From: CAZLMW01 sp964560875
Lineage (GTDB): Bacteria > Myxococcota_A > UBA9042
Reading direction: 5' to 3'
Length of the DNA stretch: 50,813 bases
Assembly: GCA_964560875.1 (NCBI GenBank)
Contig: CAZLMW010000055.1
Coordinates: 1 to 50,813, forward strand
Shown here: positions 1 to 8,859 of the stretch, in pieces
Position numbering within the stretch: position 1 is the first letter of the stretch
Layout: every line of letters begins with the position of its first letter
Translations under genes and position numbers: made by a program
The notes under the pieces: model-generated
The model's database searches: none
What the model saw: only the letters and a program-made list of their open reading frames with translations
Told to the model about the DNA's origin: nothing

Positions 1-18
1 GGGAGCGGGAGCGGGAGC
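1..18. repeat. GGGAGC hexamer repeat at the window edge
   Basis: Three exact copies of the 6-bp unit GGGAGC open the window and a degenerate fourth follows. They lie just downstream of the 3' end of the receptor gene, which runs leftward. The repeat may continue beyond the edge. I see no gene in bases 1-51. Confidence 0.6.
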
Positions 19-51
19 GGAAGAGCGGATCGCCATTCTCGCCGCGCACAT

Positions 52-2670
52 CTAGAACTCGCCGCGGATGCCGAGGCTCGGGATGATCGGTAGCAGCGAC
101 TGGTATTGGTGCTGCGTGGCGTCGAAGTTGTACTGGATGCCTTCGGGGTTTTCGCGGTTGTAGACGTTCTGGACGTCCAGGTAGAGCGACAACATCCAGC
201 TGTCGAAGACCCACTTCTTGTCGGCGCGGATGTCGAGCTGGTGGAACGCGGGCAGGCGCTCGCAGTACTTGCAGGCCGACGGGATGCGGTTCCACTGGTC
301 GGTGTCGTTGCGCCAGATCGCCGTGGAGACACCGGTGTACGGGTTGCCGCTGACGAGGCGGAAGCGCGCTGAGATCTCGTAGTCGTTGGGGAGCTTGTAG
401 CTGCCGACGGCGGTGAGAATGTGGGTCTGGTCGTACTGGAAGAGGCGCTCGGTGTCGCCGGGATGTTCGGTGCGTGTGGCCCGCGACAGGGTGTACGCGA
501 TCCAGCCGAAGAAGCGGCCGACGGGCGGGTGGCGAATCAGCAGCTCGATGCCGTAGACACGGCCCGTCATCTCGTTGATGAGCGCGACTTCGGGGATGAC
601 CTGGTCGGGCCCGACGGGGATGTCCCACAGGTTCTTGTAGAAGCCCTGGAGGTCGATCGAGAGACGTTCGGATGGGCGGTATTCGGCGCCAAGGGCCGCT
701 TCGAAGCTGCGGAAGGGCTGCAGCTCGGGGTTGCCGAAGCGGTCGGCGAGCTGGACGGGCTCGGGCACCTGGGAATTCATGCCGACCGCGCCCTTGATGA
801 CGGCCTGTTTGTCGATGTTGTAGCGGACGTTGAGCTTGGGCAGCGCGGTCTCGCCATTGCCGGCGTTGCGGTACAGGTCGATGCGCACCCCGGGCACGAT
901 TTCGAGACCCTTGAGCGGCTGGAAGATGGCGTCGACCCACATCGCGGGGGCGAGGATGCCGGTGGATGCGGTGATATCGCGTTCCAGTGACTGGGCCCCT
1001 TGCCCGGCGCCGAACCCGGCAACCTGGGATGGCAGTCGGAACGCGACCTCGTATTCGTTGTTGAAGAGATCGATGCCGGCGCGCAGTCGGGCTTTGCCTG
1101 TACCGATCTCGACGTCCTGCCGGAAGGTCAGGTCCCACGAGATGATCTCGGCGCGCAGGTTCTCGCCATCGCCGACCTGGAAGTTGAGCCCGGTGCGGAT
1201 GACGCCGACGGTGGTGCGTGCCTTCCATTCCTTGCCGCGGGCCCGGAGCACACCGATGCCGCCGTGAAAGCCGGTCGAGGTCGACAGCTCGCCCGACGAA
1301 TCGGGGAAGCCCGGGGGTGGGTCGCCGGTAACGAACTTGAGCGTGTCGCTGGAGCCGAGCAGCAACACGGTCGCGTCGAGTTTGCGCGAGAAGCGATGGT
1401 CGATCTTAGCCTGGTAGTCCCAATAGACCGGCGCGAACGTGAACGGCAGCGTGCCTTCGGGGATCGTCGCAGCGAGCACGGCGTCGATGTAGGAGCGGCG
1501 GCCGGCGACGGTGATGGTCGTGTCCTCGCCGATCGGGCCTGAGATCAGCGCGCCCGTGTGAAAGACATTCGTCTCGATGTAGCCCTTCCAGCGCTCGCCA
1601 TCGCGCGGCAGCTTGAGCTTGGCTTGAAGCAAACCGCCGGTCTTGCGGCCATAGCGCACAGGTGCGCCGCCCGGGGTGAAGTCGATCGACTCGAGGATGT
1701 CGGTGTTGACCACCGAATACAGGTTGCCGAAGTGGTACAGCAGCGGCACGCGCACGCCGTCGATGAGGACCTGGGTGTCCGCGGGTGCCGAGCCGCGCAC
1801 GATAATTTGGCCGCTGATGGCGGGGGCACGGGCGACGCCGGGGAGGTTCTGCACGACCTTAAACGCGTCGCCGTAGACACCCGGGATGCGCTGGATCTCT
1901 TCGGCACGCAGCGAACGCCGAGCCATCTCACCGGGCTGCGGCGGGGCTTCGGCGGTGGCGCGGTACAGGACATACGATGTGCGCTGCAGACGCGTGCTGA
2001 ACTTCGTGCTCCGACCCGGCTTGATGACGACATAGGCCTTGCGTTTGCGGTGTTCGGCTGACTGGATCTGGATGCGGTATTTGCCGGCGGGCAGCGGGCC
2101 AAATCGGTAGCGGCCATCGACGTTGCTGATGACCTCCTTGTTCAGCTTCGGCAGCAGGATCAACGCGCCCGCGACCGCGCGACCGGTTCCCCTTTCGAGC
2201 ACGGTGCCCTGCAGGCTCACGAAGCCGGCGGGTGCATCCGCCGAAGCGCGCCGTTGATAACGCCCCAGCCCACGCGCTCGGGAGCGGCGGTTCAGGCTCA
2301 CCTTCATCTTGAAGACGTAGCGGAAACGAATGCGCACCGGGATCGGTTTGCCGCCCGACGTCGCCGGTGAAAACTGCAGCTTCAGGGCCGCCGCGGTGGC
2401 GGATTGGTCGAACAGACCGCCCGCCGACTTGACGACCTTGGCCTTGGCGACCTTGCCGGTCTTGTCGATGTCGAGCTCGACGATGACCGCGCCCTTCAGA
2501 CCGCGACGCTTGAGCTCGTCGGGGTACTTGGCAGGCGAGTACTTGAGCATCTTCGGCGGCACGATCGGCGCCTTCTTGGCGACCTTGCGACGCTTCTTCG
2601 CCACGGCGGGACTCGGAGCCACGACGACCGCGCAAAGCAACACGGCCATCGCGAAAAACAGCGCGCGCAT
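52..2670 (-). CDS. TonB-dependent receptor with an N-terminal TonB C-terminal domain
   Basis: The 872-residue protein has a signal peptide (about 1-24). A TonB C-terminal-like domain follows at about 40-125, with YPDELKRRGLKGAVIVEL and the phrase KSAGGLFDQSA. Next comes a carboxypeptidase-regulatory-like beta domain (about 148-235, DGRYRFGPLPAGKYRI), then a plug (about 245-365, VLIDGVRVPLLYHFGN and GGAPVRYGRKTGG), then an outer-membrane barrel ending in a terminal Phe (GIRGEF). The family imports large or scarce ligands across the outer membrane using TonB/ExbBD energy; the ligand is unknown. The odd point is the transducer-type domain fused to its usual client. The ATG overlaps the stop of the upstream lipoprotein gene by one base (TGATG), so translation of the two is probably coupled. 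Confidence 0.9.
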   Translation of the reverse strand: MRALFFAMAVLLCAVVVAPSPAVAKKRRKVAKKAPIVPPKMLKYSPAKYPDELKRRGLKGAVIVELDIDKTGKVAKAKVVKSAGGLFDQSATAAALKLQFSPATSGGKPIPVRIRFRYVFKMKVSLNRRSRARGLGRYQRRASADAPAGFVSLQGTVLERGTGRAVAGALILLPKLNKEVISNVDGRYRFGPLPAGKYRIQIQSAEHRKRKAYVVIKPGRSTKFSTRLQRTSYVLYRATAEAPPQPGEMARRSLRAEEIQRIPGVYGDAFKVVQNLPGVARAPAISGQIIVRGSAPADTQVLIDGVRVPLLYHFGNLYSVVNTDILESIDFTPGGAPVRYGRKTGGLLQAKLKLPRDGERWKGYIETNVFHTGALISGPIGEDTTITVAGRRSYIDAVLAATIPEGTLPFTFAPVYWDYQAKIDHRFSRKLDATVLLLGSSDTLKFVTGDPPPGFPDSSGELSTSTGFHGGIGVLRARGKEWKARTTVGVIRTGLNFQVGDGENLRAEIISWDLTFRQDVEIGTGKARLRAGIDLFNNEYEVAFRLPSQVAGFGAGQGAQSLERDITASTGILAPAMWVDAIFQPLKGLEIVPGVRIDLYRNAGNGETALPKLNVRYNIDKQAVIKGAVGMNSQVPEPVQLADRFGNPELQPFRSFEAALGAEYRPSERLSIDLQGFYKNLWDIPVGPDQVIPEVALINEMTGRVYGIELLIRHPPVGRFFGWIAYTLSRATRTEHPGDTERLFQYDQTHILTAVGSYKLPNDYEISARFRLVSGNPYTGVSTAIWRNDTDQWNRIPSACKYCERLPAFHQLDIRADKKWVFDSWMLSLYLDVQNVYNRENPEGIQYNFDATQHQYQSLLPIIPSLGIRGEF

Positions 2671-3872
2671 CAGTTCTTGGCCTTGGGTTTTCCGGTCGCC
2701 GGGTCGATATCGGCGCAGCCTTTCAGCTTGTCGTCGATCGCGCAGAGCGGGTGCACGTTCTTGGGCGCGTTGATCGAAACCTTAACGTTACGTGAGGCCC
2801 AGTCCAGGCCGTTGCGGTTGTCGCGAATCACGATCCAGACCGACGCCGGAACCTCGTCCTTGGACGCGTCTTCGTCGAAGTTTTCACCCGGCCTGGCGGG
2901 CAGGAAGCGGTTCTTCCAAACACGGTCGCTGGTCTTGCTGTAGCGGAACACGCCGTTGTCGGAGTACCAGGACATGGTCAACGTCTCGGTCACCGCGGGC
3001 TGGCCGTTCTGCGCCGGGCGGATGACCTCCATCGACTTTTTCGCGTCGTACAGCGGCTCAATCTCGACGCCGAGCTCAGCCGCATCCGGGTTGGGACCGC
3101 CGCCGACCTGGGGTGCGTCGTCTACATGGCGAATCGTCGGCGTGACATGTGCGGGCCAGGCGACCCCATCGAGCTTCAAGCCGTCGAACGTGGGTGACTC
3201 GTTGAGGTGTTTGGGCGAGGTGGCCAGGGCGACCTTGGTATAGCCGGCGATGCAGCCGGCGCGTTTGGGGCAGACGTCGTTGAGCATCTCCGCACTGGTC
3301 TTGGGACACGTGCCGCCCCACAGCGACGGTTTGCCGATCATGAAGAGGACCGACACCTGCAGGCCGAGCGCGCTTTCGACCTGGTCACCGAGTCCGCTGT
3401 TGCGGTCTTTGCCCTCGGCGTCCTTGCTCGGGCCGATGTTCAGGCCGATCTTCTCGGCGACTTTCTCGACGTTCTCGAGCGCGCTGAAGACATCGAGCGC
3501 CGTCGCCTTGGCGGTTGGGCCGGTGCCGAGGTCGACCTCGAGCGATGGGTCGATGCAGCGGTAGTTGCCGTCCTTGGTCCACGCGAATGGACAGAGCCGC
3601 CACGCGTAGCAGAGCTTGCCGGTGTCGCCGTGGTCGACCACGAGCGGCGTGAACTCGGTTGGTGTGCCGAAGGAGGTGCCCGGCACGCCGGGGCCGGCGA
3701 TGTAGGGCGGTTCAGCGCGAATCGCGACGATGCGGAATTCCTTGATCAGGGTGACCGGGTCGCTCTGCAGCTGGTTGCACGCGACCGACGATGATGCCAG
3801 CGCCACGATGAAGAGCGCCGAAACAGCTCGCCGCAGAGTGCTCTGGGCGGGTTTGTTGTAACGGTTCGCCAT
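2670..3872 (-). CDS. Cys-rich lipoprotein paired with the TonB-dependent receptor (paralogue of the protein at 36666-37823)
   Basis: The protein is 400 residues. I place the start at ATG 3872 because it gives a lipoprotein signal directly (ALFIVALASSSVAC lipobox), whereas the open frame further upstream to 4223 reads as arginine-rich noise. Mature-protein Cys residues occur in GKLCYAWRLCPF, YRCID, WGGTCPKT, NDVCPKRAGC and near the C-terminus (PLCAIDDKLKGC). These positions match the lipoprotein at 36666-37823 along the whole length, so the two are paralogues. This one is first in a two-gene unit with the receptor. Both copies sit beside TonB components, which suggests a receptor-associated lipoprotein on the outer membrane, perhaps for ligand capture. 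That role is inference; I recognise no named family. Confidence 0.8.
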   Translation of the reverse strand: MANRYNKPAQSTLRRAVSALFIVALASSSVACNQLQSDPVTLIKEFRIVAIRAEPPYIAGPGVPGTSFGTPTEFTPLVVDHGDTGKLCYAWRLCPFAWTKDGNYRCIDPSLEVDLGTGPTAKATALDVFSALENVEKVAEKIGLNIGPSKDAEGKDRNSGLGDQVESALGLQVSVLFMIGKPSLWGGTCPKTSAEMLNDVCPKRAGCIAGYTKVALATSPKHLNESPTFDGLKLDGVAWPAHVTPTIRHVDDAPQVGGGPNPDAAELGVEIEPLYDAKKSMEVIRPAQNGQPAVTETLTMSWYSDNGVFRYSKTSDRVWKNRFLPARPGENFDEDASKDEVPASVWIVIRDNRNGLDWASRNVKVSINAPKNVHPLCAIDDKLKGCADIDPATGKPKAKN

Positions 3873-3874
3873 CG

Positions 3875-4229
3875 CGCGCCACGCTCCAAGCCGCCAACGG
3901 TAGCCGTGGCGTCGCCAAGATGCCACCGCGGCGCGACCTGACTTAACAATCGTTCGCGCCGGCCCATGACACGGGGGTCGACCGCCCGACGGTGTCCAGG
4001 CCCGATTGGAAGTCGCTGACTGAGCGGAAGGCCTGCGAGCCCGACCTGTACAGCGGCATCCAGGGCCTGGGCGCCTGCGCCAAGTAGCGGCCCTTGTCGA
4101 TGTCGAACTACGACGCGAGCTGATTCGATCCCAAGCCCGGCTTCCGTGAACGAACGCCTCGAGGTCGATGGCCAGCCGGACACGCCGCGGGCCCTCTTCG
4201 ACGGGTTGAGGTGTGTTGCTCATCGATAA
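3875..4229 (+). pseudogene. decayed plus-strand coding remnant with three in-frame stops and a frameshift
   Basis: Read on the plus strand, one frame gives protein-like text broken by TAA at 3944, TAG at 4085 and TGA at 4121. The pieces include ATLQAANGSRGVAKMPPRR, DWKSLTERKACEPDLYSG and FDPKPGF. After about 4145 the protein-like text moves to another frame (ERLEVDGQPDTPRALFDGL) and stops at 4227-4229. There is no start codon with a ribosome-binding site. It looks like the tail of a dead gene, but I cannot name the family, and chance GC-rich coding resemblance is possible. It separates the receptor unit from the ATP synthase operon. Confidence 0.35.
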
Positions 4230-4523
4230 TCCTGCGTCGTCAATCGCGCAAACTGGGTGGTGTCCAGCGCCTTGACCGTGTCATGTCACATCGGAACGAC
4301 CCCAAATCATGGACAGACGGCGCTCGTTCGCCCCTTCGCCCTCTGCCCGTCGCACGGGGCCGCATCGAGCGCCGCCGGTTGCTCTGACCCGCCATAGGTG
4401 GTATGTCGCGCGCGCTCGGCCCGGGGCGGCCTTTTCCCCGCCTCGATCCGAGCCCTCTCAGCGCCTGGTTTCGGGGCTTTCCTCAAGCCCGCACTGCGCG
4501 CCCAACCACCGAGGATCACACAT
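4230..4523 (+). promoter_or_regulatory. leader region of the ATP synthase operon
   Basis: About 290 non-coding bases precede the first ATP synthase gene. A weak promoter-like pair is TTGCTC (4379-4384) and TATGTC 17 bp downstream, matching the consensus poorly. The Shine-Dalgarno GAGGA at 4511-4515 is 8 bases before the ATG at 4524. I found no convincing terminator, riboswitch or RNA gene here. The upstream genes run in the opposite direction, so the operon promoter should lie in this stretch. Confidence 0.35.
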
Positions 4524-5087
4524 ATGATCGCTGTCGCCCCTGGTGCAGAGCACGGTGTCGATGCAGCGGTGACGGGCCATGAGGTCGTGCGTTCCGCGAT
4601 CGACACGCTCTCTTCGGAGATCGTCGCACGCGCCGGCATGGTCGACCTCGACGTCACCTTCTTCGTCCAGACGGTATTCTTCCTGTTGCTCGTCTTGATC
4701 CTGCCGAGGCTGATCTTCGAGCCGTTGCTCAAGCGTTTCGAACAGCGCGACGCCCGCACGTCCGGTGCGCGGACCGACGCACGTCGCATGCTTAAAGAGG
4801 CGGACGAGCAAGTTCACGTTTACCAAAAGGCCACCAGCGACGAGAAGCAGAAGGCACTGGCTGAGCGCGCCGCGGCCCGCGATGACGCCAAGCACCAAGC
4901 CGATGAGATGGTCAAGAAGGTGCGGATGCAGACCGTCCAGGCGGTCGCCATCGGCGTCGCCGCCTTGCGCAAAGAAGCGGACAAGGCCCGCACGGACATC
5001 GACCACGAAGCCGCGGCCATCTCCGTGATGATTTCCACCAAGATCCTCGGCGGTTCGTCCAACGACGACGCCCCGGCAGCCGGTTGA
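4524..5087 (+). CDS. F1Fo ATP synthase b'-type peripheral stalk subunit
   Basis: The protein is 187 residues. The start at ATG 4524 is chosen for its GAGGA ribosome-binding site; the open frame further upstream is not protein-like. One membrane helix (FFVQTVFFLLLVLILPRLIF) is followed by a long charged coiled coil rich in Ala, Glu, Lys and Arg, the layout of Fo b/b' stalk subunits. The RLIFEPLLKRFEQRDART stretch after the helix resembles other b' proteins. It should pair with the b subunit encoded 12 bp downstream to form the heterodimeric stator that links F1 to the membrane. Its N-terminal 45 residues before the helix are longer than usual. Confidence 0.88.
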   Translation: MIAVAPGAEHGVDAAVTGHEVVRSAIDTLSSEIVARAGMVDLDVTFFVQTVFFLLLVLILPRLIFEPLLKRFEQRDARTSGARTDARRMLKEADEQVHVYQKATSDEKQKALAERAAARDDAKHQADEMVKKVRMQTVQAVAIGVAALRKEADKARTDIDHEAAAISVMISTKILGGSSNDDAPAAG

Positions 5088-5099
5088 TTCGGAGGGGCC

Positions 5100-5681
5100 A
5101 TGAACCGCACCAAGCACGCCATCGCCGCAGCCATCGCGCTGACCTTGCTGCCCGCCGCCGCCTTCGCGGGTGGTGACGCCGGCTTCGTCTTCACGATCCA
5201 CGGCTTCTACATCATCGATTTCATCGTCTTCGTGGGCATCATCGTCTATTTCGGCCGCAAGCCGATCGCGGCGGCCCTCGACCAGCGATACAAGAACATC
5301 GCCGCCGAAATCGACGAGGCCAAGAACCTGCGCGAGCAGGCCCAGGCGAAGTACGAGGAGTACAAGCTGCGCCTCGAACGCCTCGAAGATGAGCTCAAGC
5401 AGGTCATCGACGACGTCAAGGAAGGCACCGAGCACGAGGTCGAGCGGATCATCGCCGACGCCAAGAAGGAAGCCGACCGGATCGCCGCCGACGAGGCCGT
5501 TCGCGTCGCGCAGGAAGCCAAGAAGATCCGCCAGGAGCTCGCCAAGCACGGTGCGCAGCTGGCGCTCGAGTTGGCTGAAGCGCAGATTCGCGAGCACCTC
5601 AACAAGCCCGGCGCCCAGCAGGCCTACCTCGATCGCAACCTCAGCGAGCTCCAAGCCCGCATCGATTCGGAGGCCGCATGA
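5100..5681 (+). CDS. atpF: F1Fo ATP synthase subunit b
   Basis: The protein is 193 residues. A GGAGGGG ribosome-binding site lies just ahead of ATG 5100. The N-terminus looks like a cleavable signal peptide (ALTLLPAAAFAGGDAG). It is followed by the membrane helix IIDFIVFVGIIVYFG, the sequence RKPIAAALDQRYKNIAAEID typical of b subunits, and a long coiled coil to the C-terminus, which binds the delta subunit. It overlaps the delta gene by 4 bp (ATGA), consistent with coupled translation. A signal-like segment before the helix is also seen in b subunits of other delta-type proteobacteria, from memory. Confidence 0.92.
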   Translation: MNRTKHAIAAAIALTLLPAAAFAGGDAGFVFTIHGFYIIDFIVFVGIIVYFGRKPIAAALDQRYKNIAAEIDEAKNLREQAQAKYEEYKLRLERLEDELKQVIDDVKEGTEHEVERIIADAKKEADRIAADEAVRVAQEAKKIRQELAKHGAQLALELAEAQIREHLNKPGAQQAYLDRNLSELQARIDSEAA

Positions 5682-6226
5682 GCTCCGCCGTCGCCCGCCG
5701 CTATGCGCAAGCTCTCGTCGATCTGTGTGACGAGCGCGGTGATCACGTCGCCGTTCGGGACGCCTTTGACCGCCTCGCCGCGGTGCTTGCCGAGGTCCCC
5801 GAAGCGCGCGAGTTCATCGCCAACCCGGTCATCAAGGAAGGCGATCGCGCCAAGGTCCTCGACGACCTGCTGGCCAAGACGAAGGCCGGTGACACGGTCG
5901 GACGGTTCGCGAAGTTGCTGCTGCAGAAGGGCCGCTTCGACGCGATCGCGGCGATCCACCAGACCTTTTCCACCGAGCTGGACTCGCGCACCGGGCGGCT
6001 GTCCGCGCACGTGACCAGCGCCATTGCCCTCGATAAAGTGACGCTCGGCCGCATCGAGAAGGCGCTCGCCGGCGCCAGGGGCCGCGACGTGCAGCTCGAA
6101 TCCAACGTCGACGAGGCGCTCATCGGTGGCCTCATCATCCGCGTCGGAAACACCGTCTACGACGGCTCCGTGCGCAACCACCTCGACCGCCTGCGCGACA
6201 AGATGCTCGCCGGGACGGGCGCCTAG
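5678..6226 (+). CDS. atpH: F1Fo ATP synthase subunit delta
   Basis: The protein is 182 residues, the usual size for the family. It starts with SSAVARRYAQALVDLC, the classic delta/OSCP opening (ARRYAxAL). The C-terminal segment DEALIGGLIIRVGNTVYDGS carries the conserved G-G-x-x-x-x-x-G pattern of the family. Delta sits on top of the F1 head and ties it to the b/b' stalk. The gene overlaps atpF by 4 bp and is followed by a 58-bp gap before atpA. Confidence 0.95.
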   Translation: MSSAVARRYAQALVDLCDERGDHVAVRDAFDRLAAVLAEVPEAREFIANPVIKEGDRAKVLDDLLAKTKAGDTVGRFAKLLLQKGRFDAIAAIHQTFSTELDSRTGRLSAHVTSAIALDKVTLGRIEKALAGARGRDVQLESNVDEALIGGLIIRVGNTVYDGSVRNHLDRLRDKMLAGTGA

Positions 6227-6284
6227 AACACAGCCAGAACCCAGATTTGCTCGCAGTCGAGCAGTTCCCTGACAGGAGACAAAC

Positions 6285-7847
6285 ATGGACATCGGTGTTG
6301 CAGAAGTAAGCCGGATTATCCGCGAGCAGGTCGCAGGCTACGACGCCAAGGTCGACGTGCAGGAAACCGGTCGCGTGCTGACCGTTGGTGACGGTATCGC
6401 CCGCATCCACGGCCTCGAGTCGGCGATGGTCGGCGAGCTCCTCGACTTCCCGCACGACGTCAAGGGCATGGTCCTCAACCTCGAGGAAGACAATGTCGGT
6501 GTGGCGCTGCTCGGCGACGCCAACAAGATCCGTGAAGGCGACCTCGTCAAGCGTTCCGGCGCCATCTTCCAGGTGCCCACCGGCAAAGCGCTGCTCGGCC
6601 GCGTCGTCAACGCGCTCGGCCAGCCCATCGACGGCAAAGGCCCGCTGACCCCGCCCGAAGGCGAGCAGATCATCCAGGGTCGTGTCGAGGTCAAGGCGCC
6701 CGGCATCGTCGTCCGTAAGTCGGTCCATGAGCCGCTGCAGACCGGCCTCAAGGCGCTCGACGCGATGGTTCCGGTCGGCCGTGGCCAGCGCGAGCTCATC
6801 ATCGGCGACCGCCAGACCGGCAAGACCGCCGTCGCGATCGACACCATCATCAACCAGAAAGGCACGCACGCCGGCGACAAGCCCGTGTACTGCTTCTACG
6901 TCGCCATCGGCCAGAAGCAGTCGACCGTTGCGCAGGTTGTCCGCCGCCTCGAAGAGCACGGCGCGATGGAGTACACGACGGTCATCTCCGCGACCGCTTC
7001 GGACCTCGCCCCGCTGCAGTTCATCGCTCCGTACTCCGGCTGCGCGATGGCCGAGTACTTCCGCGACAACGGGATGCACGGCCTCATCGTGTACGACGAC
7101 TTGTCCAAGCAGGCCGTCGCCTACCGCCAGATGTCGCTGCTGCTGCGTCGTCCTCCGGGTCGTGAAGCGTACCCGGGTGACGTCTTCTACCTTCACTCCC
7201 GCCTGCTCGAGCGCGCCTCGAAGCTGCGTGACGAAGACGGGGGTGGCTCGCTCACCGCGCTGCCGGTCATCGAGACCCAGGCCGGCGACGTCTCCGCGTA
7301 CATCCCGACGAACGTGATTTCGATTACGGACGGCCAGATCTACCTGGAGAGCGACCTCTTCTACAAAGGCATCCGCCCGGCCATCAACGTCGGCCTGTCG
7401 GTCTCGCGTGTCGGTGGTGCGGCGCAGGTCAAGGCGATGAAGGGTGTCGCGGGCCCGCTCCGCCTCATCCTCGCGCAGTACCGTGAGCTTGCCGCGTTCG
7501 CGCAGTTCGCCTCGGACCTCGACCCCGCCACGCAGCGCCAGTTGCGCCAGGGCGAGCGCCTGACGGAGCTGCTCAAGCAGGGCCAGTACCAGCCGCAGGA
7601 AGCGGCGCGGCAGATCATCATCATCTTCGCCGCTGTCGCCAAAGAGGGCTTCATCGACCACCTGCCCGTGTCCGCGCTGGGTCGCTACGAGACGGAGCTC
7701 TTCGCCTGGCTGCAAAACCAGAAGCCCGAGGTGCTCAAGACGGTCCGTGAAAACGCCGACAAGACCGCGCTGAAGAAAGAAGACGACCCGGTCCGCCACC
7801 AGCTCGCCGCGGCGCTCGGCGAGTTCAAGAACCTGTTCCAAGCGTAG
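6285..7847 (+). CDS. atpA: F1Fo ATP synthase subunit alpha
   Basis: The 520-residue protein is of normal length. The P-loop GDRQTGKT is at residues 174-181, as in non-catalytic alpha subunits. Other landmarks are VGDGIARIHGLESAMVGE near the N-terminus, ALGQPIDGKGP, and SRVGGAAQVKAMKGVAGPLR toward the C-terminal helical domain. Alpha alternates with beta in the F1 hexamer and binds nucleotide without hydrolysing it. A ribosome-binding site (ACAGGAGAC) lies just upstream of the ATG. It is the fourth gene of the operon. Confidence 0.98.
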   Translation: MDIGVAEVSRIIREQVAGYDAKVDVQETGRVLTVGDGIARIHGLESAMVGELLDFPHDVKGMVLNLEEDNVGVALLGDANKIREGDLVKRSGAIFQVPTGKALLGRVVNALGQPIDGKGPLTPPEGEQIIQGRVEVKAPGIVVRKSVHEPLQTGLKALDAMVPVGRGQRELIIGDRQTGKTAVAIDTIINQKGTHAGDKPVYCFYVAIGQKQSTVAQVVRRLEEHGAMEYTTVISATASDLAPLQFIAPYSGCAMAEYFRDNGMHGLIVYDDLSKQAVAYRQMSLLLRRPPGREAYPGDVFYLHSRLLERASKLRDEDGGGSLTALPVIETQAGDVSAYIPTNVISITDGQIYLESDLFYKGIRPAINVGLSVSRVGGAAQVKAMKGVAGPLRLILAQYRELAAFAQFASDLDPATQRQLRQGERLTELLKQGQYQPQEAARQIIIIFAAVAKEGFIDHLPVSALGRYETELFAWLQNQKPEVLKTVRENADKTALKKEDDPVRHQLAAALGEFKNLFQA

Positions 7848-7902
7848 CTGTTTCGCTGCCGACCAGCAGCTCGTCTTGGCTTCAGCCCAGGAGTGACTCG
7901 CA

Positions 7903-8784
7903 ATGCCGAGTTTGAAAGACCTCCGCCGACGCATCGTGTCGGTCAAGAGCACGCAGAAGATCACCCGCGCGATGAAGCTCGTCGCGGCGTCCAAGCTGCG
8001 TAAGGCGCAAGAGCAGATCGTTCGTCTGCGTCCCTACGCGTACCGTTTGGGCGACATGATTGCCGAGCTTGCGCGCGGCGAGGAGCACGAGGCTCACCCC
8101 TTGCTGCACGTCCGCGATCCCAAGCGCACCTTGCTGCTCGTGCTGACCAGCGATCGTGGCCTCGCCGGCGCGTTCAACAGCAACGTCAACAAGACGGCCA
8201 ACCAGTGGGTCGCTGATCACACCGCCAGGCGTGAGCACATCGAGCTGCACATCGTCGGCAAGAAGGGGCGCGACTACTTCAAGCGCCGCGAAGCCGTTGT
8301 GGGCAAGATTCACACCGAAGTGCTGCCCGACGTGACGTTCAGCAAGGCCAGCAAGATCGGTCGCGAGCTCGTCGCGGCGTACATCGACAAGTCCTTTGAC
8401 GAGGTCTATGTCGTCTACAACGAGTTCAAGAGCGCCATCGCCCAGGAAGTGCGCGTCGAAAAGCTCCTGCCGCTCAAGCCCGAAGACCTCGACGTCACCG
8501 ACGACATCATCGCGCCCCCGTCCAGCGAGACCTTGTTTGAGCCGAGCCAGGCCGAGGTCCTCGAGGCGCTGCTGCCCCGTCACGTCAACGTCCAGGTGCT
8601 CCGCGCGCTGCTCGAATCGGTCGCCTCCGAGATGGGCGCCCGCATGACGGCGATGGACAACGCGACCAACAACGCCGGCGAGCTCATCGACAAACTCTCG
8701 CTGCAATACAACCGCGCCCGTCAGGCCGCCATCACCACCGAGTTGATGGAGATCACCAGCGGCGCAGAGTCGCTCAAAGGCTAG
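7903..8784 (+). CDS. atpG: F1Fo ATP synthase subunit gamma
   Basis: The 293-residue protein has the two end helices of the rotor shaft: N-terminal LKDLRRRIVSVKSTQKITRA with MKLVAASKLRKAQ, and C-terminal ARMTAMDNATNNAGELID with YNRARQAAITTELMEI. The central Rossmann-like part includes LTSDRGLAGAFNSNV. Gamma turns inside the alpha/beta ring and couples proton flow to catalysis. The gap to atpA is 55 bp and contains a CAGGAG ribosome-binding site. Confidence 0.97.
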   Translation: MPSLKDLRRRIVSVKSTQKITRAMKLVAASKLRKAQEQIVRLRPYAYRLGDMIAELARGEEHEAHPLLHVRDPKRTLLLVLTSDRGLAGAFNSNVNKTANQWVADHTARREHIELHIVGKKGRDYFKRREAVVGKIHTEVLPDVTFSKASKIGRELVAAYIDKSFDEVYVVYNEFKSAIAQEVRVEKLLPLKPEDLDVTDDIIAPPSSETLFEPSQAEVLEALLPRHVNVQVLRALLESVASEMGARMTAMDNATNNAGELIDKLSLQYNRARQAAITTELMEITSGAESLKG

Positions 8785-8859
8785 CGCTGCAGCCGCCGAC
8801 TCGAACTCGAACAGCAACTCCAACTCAATACGACACGGACCCAACACGGAGCCCAACTC

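Noticed and set aside
4421..4455. Terminator-like GC stretch with TTTT ahead of the ATP synthase operon
   Set aside because: The G-rich and C-rich halves do not pair over a useful length when written out.
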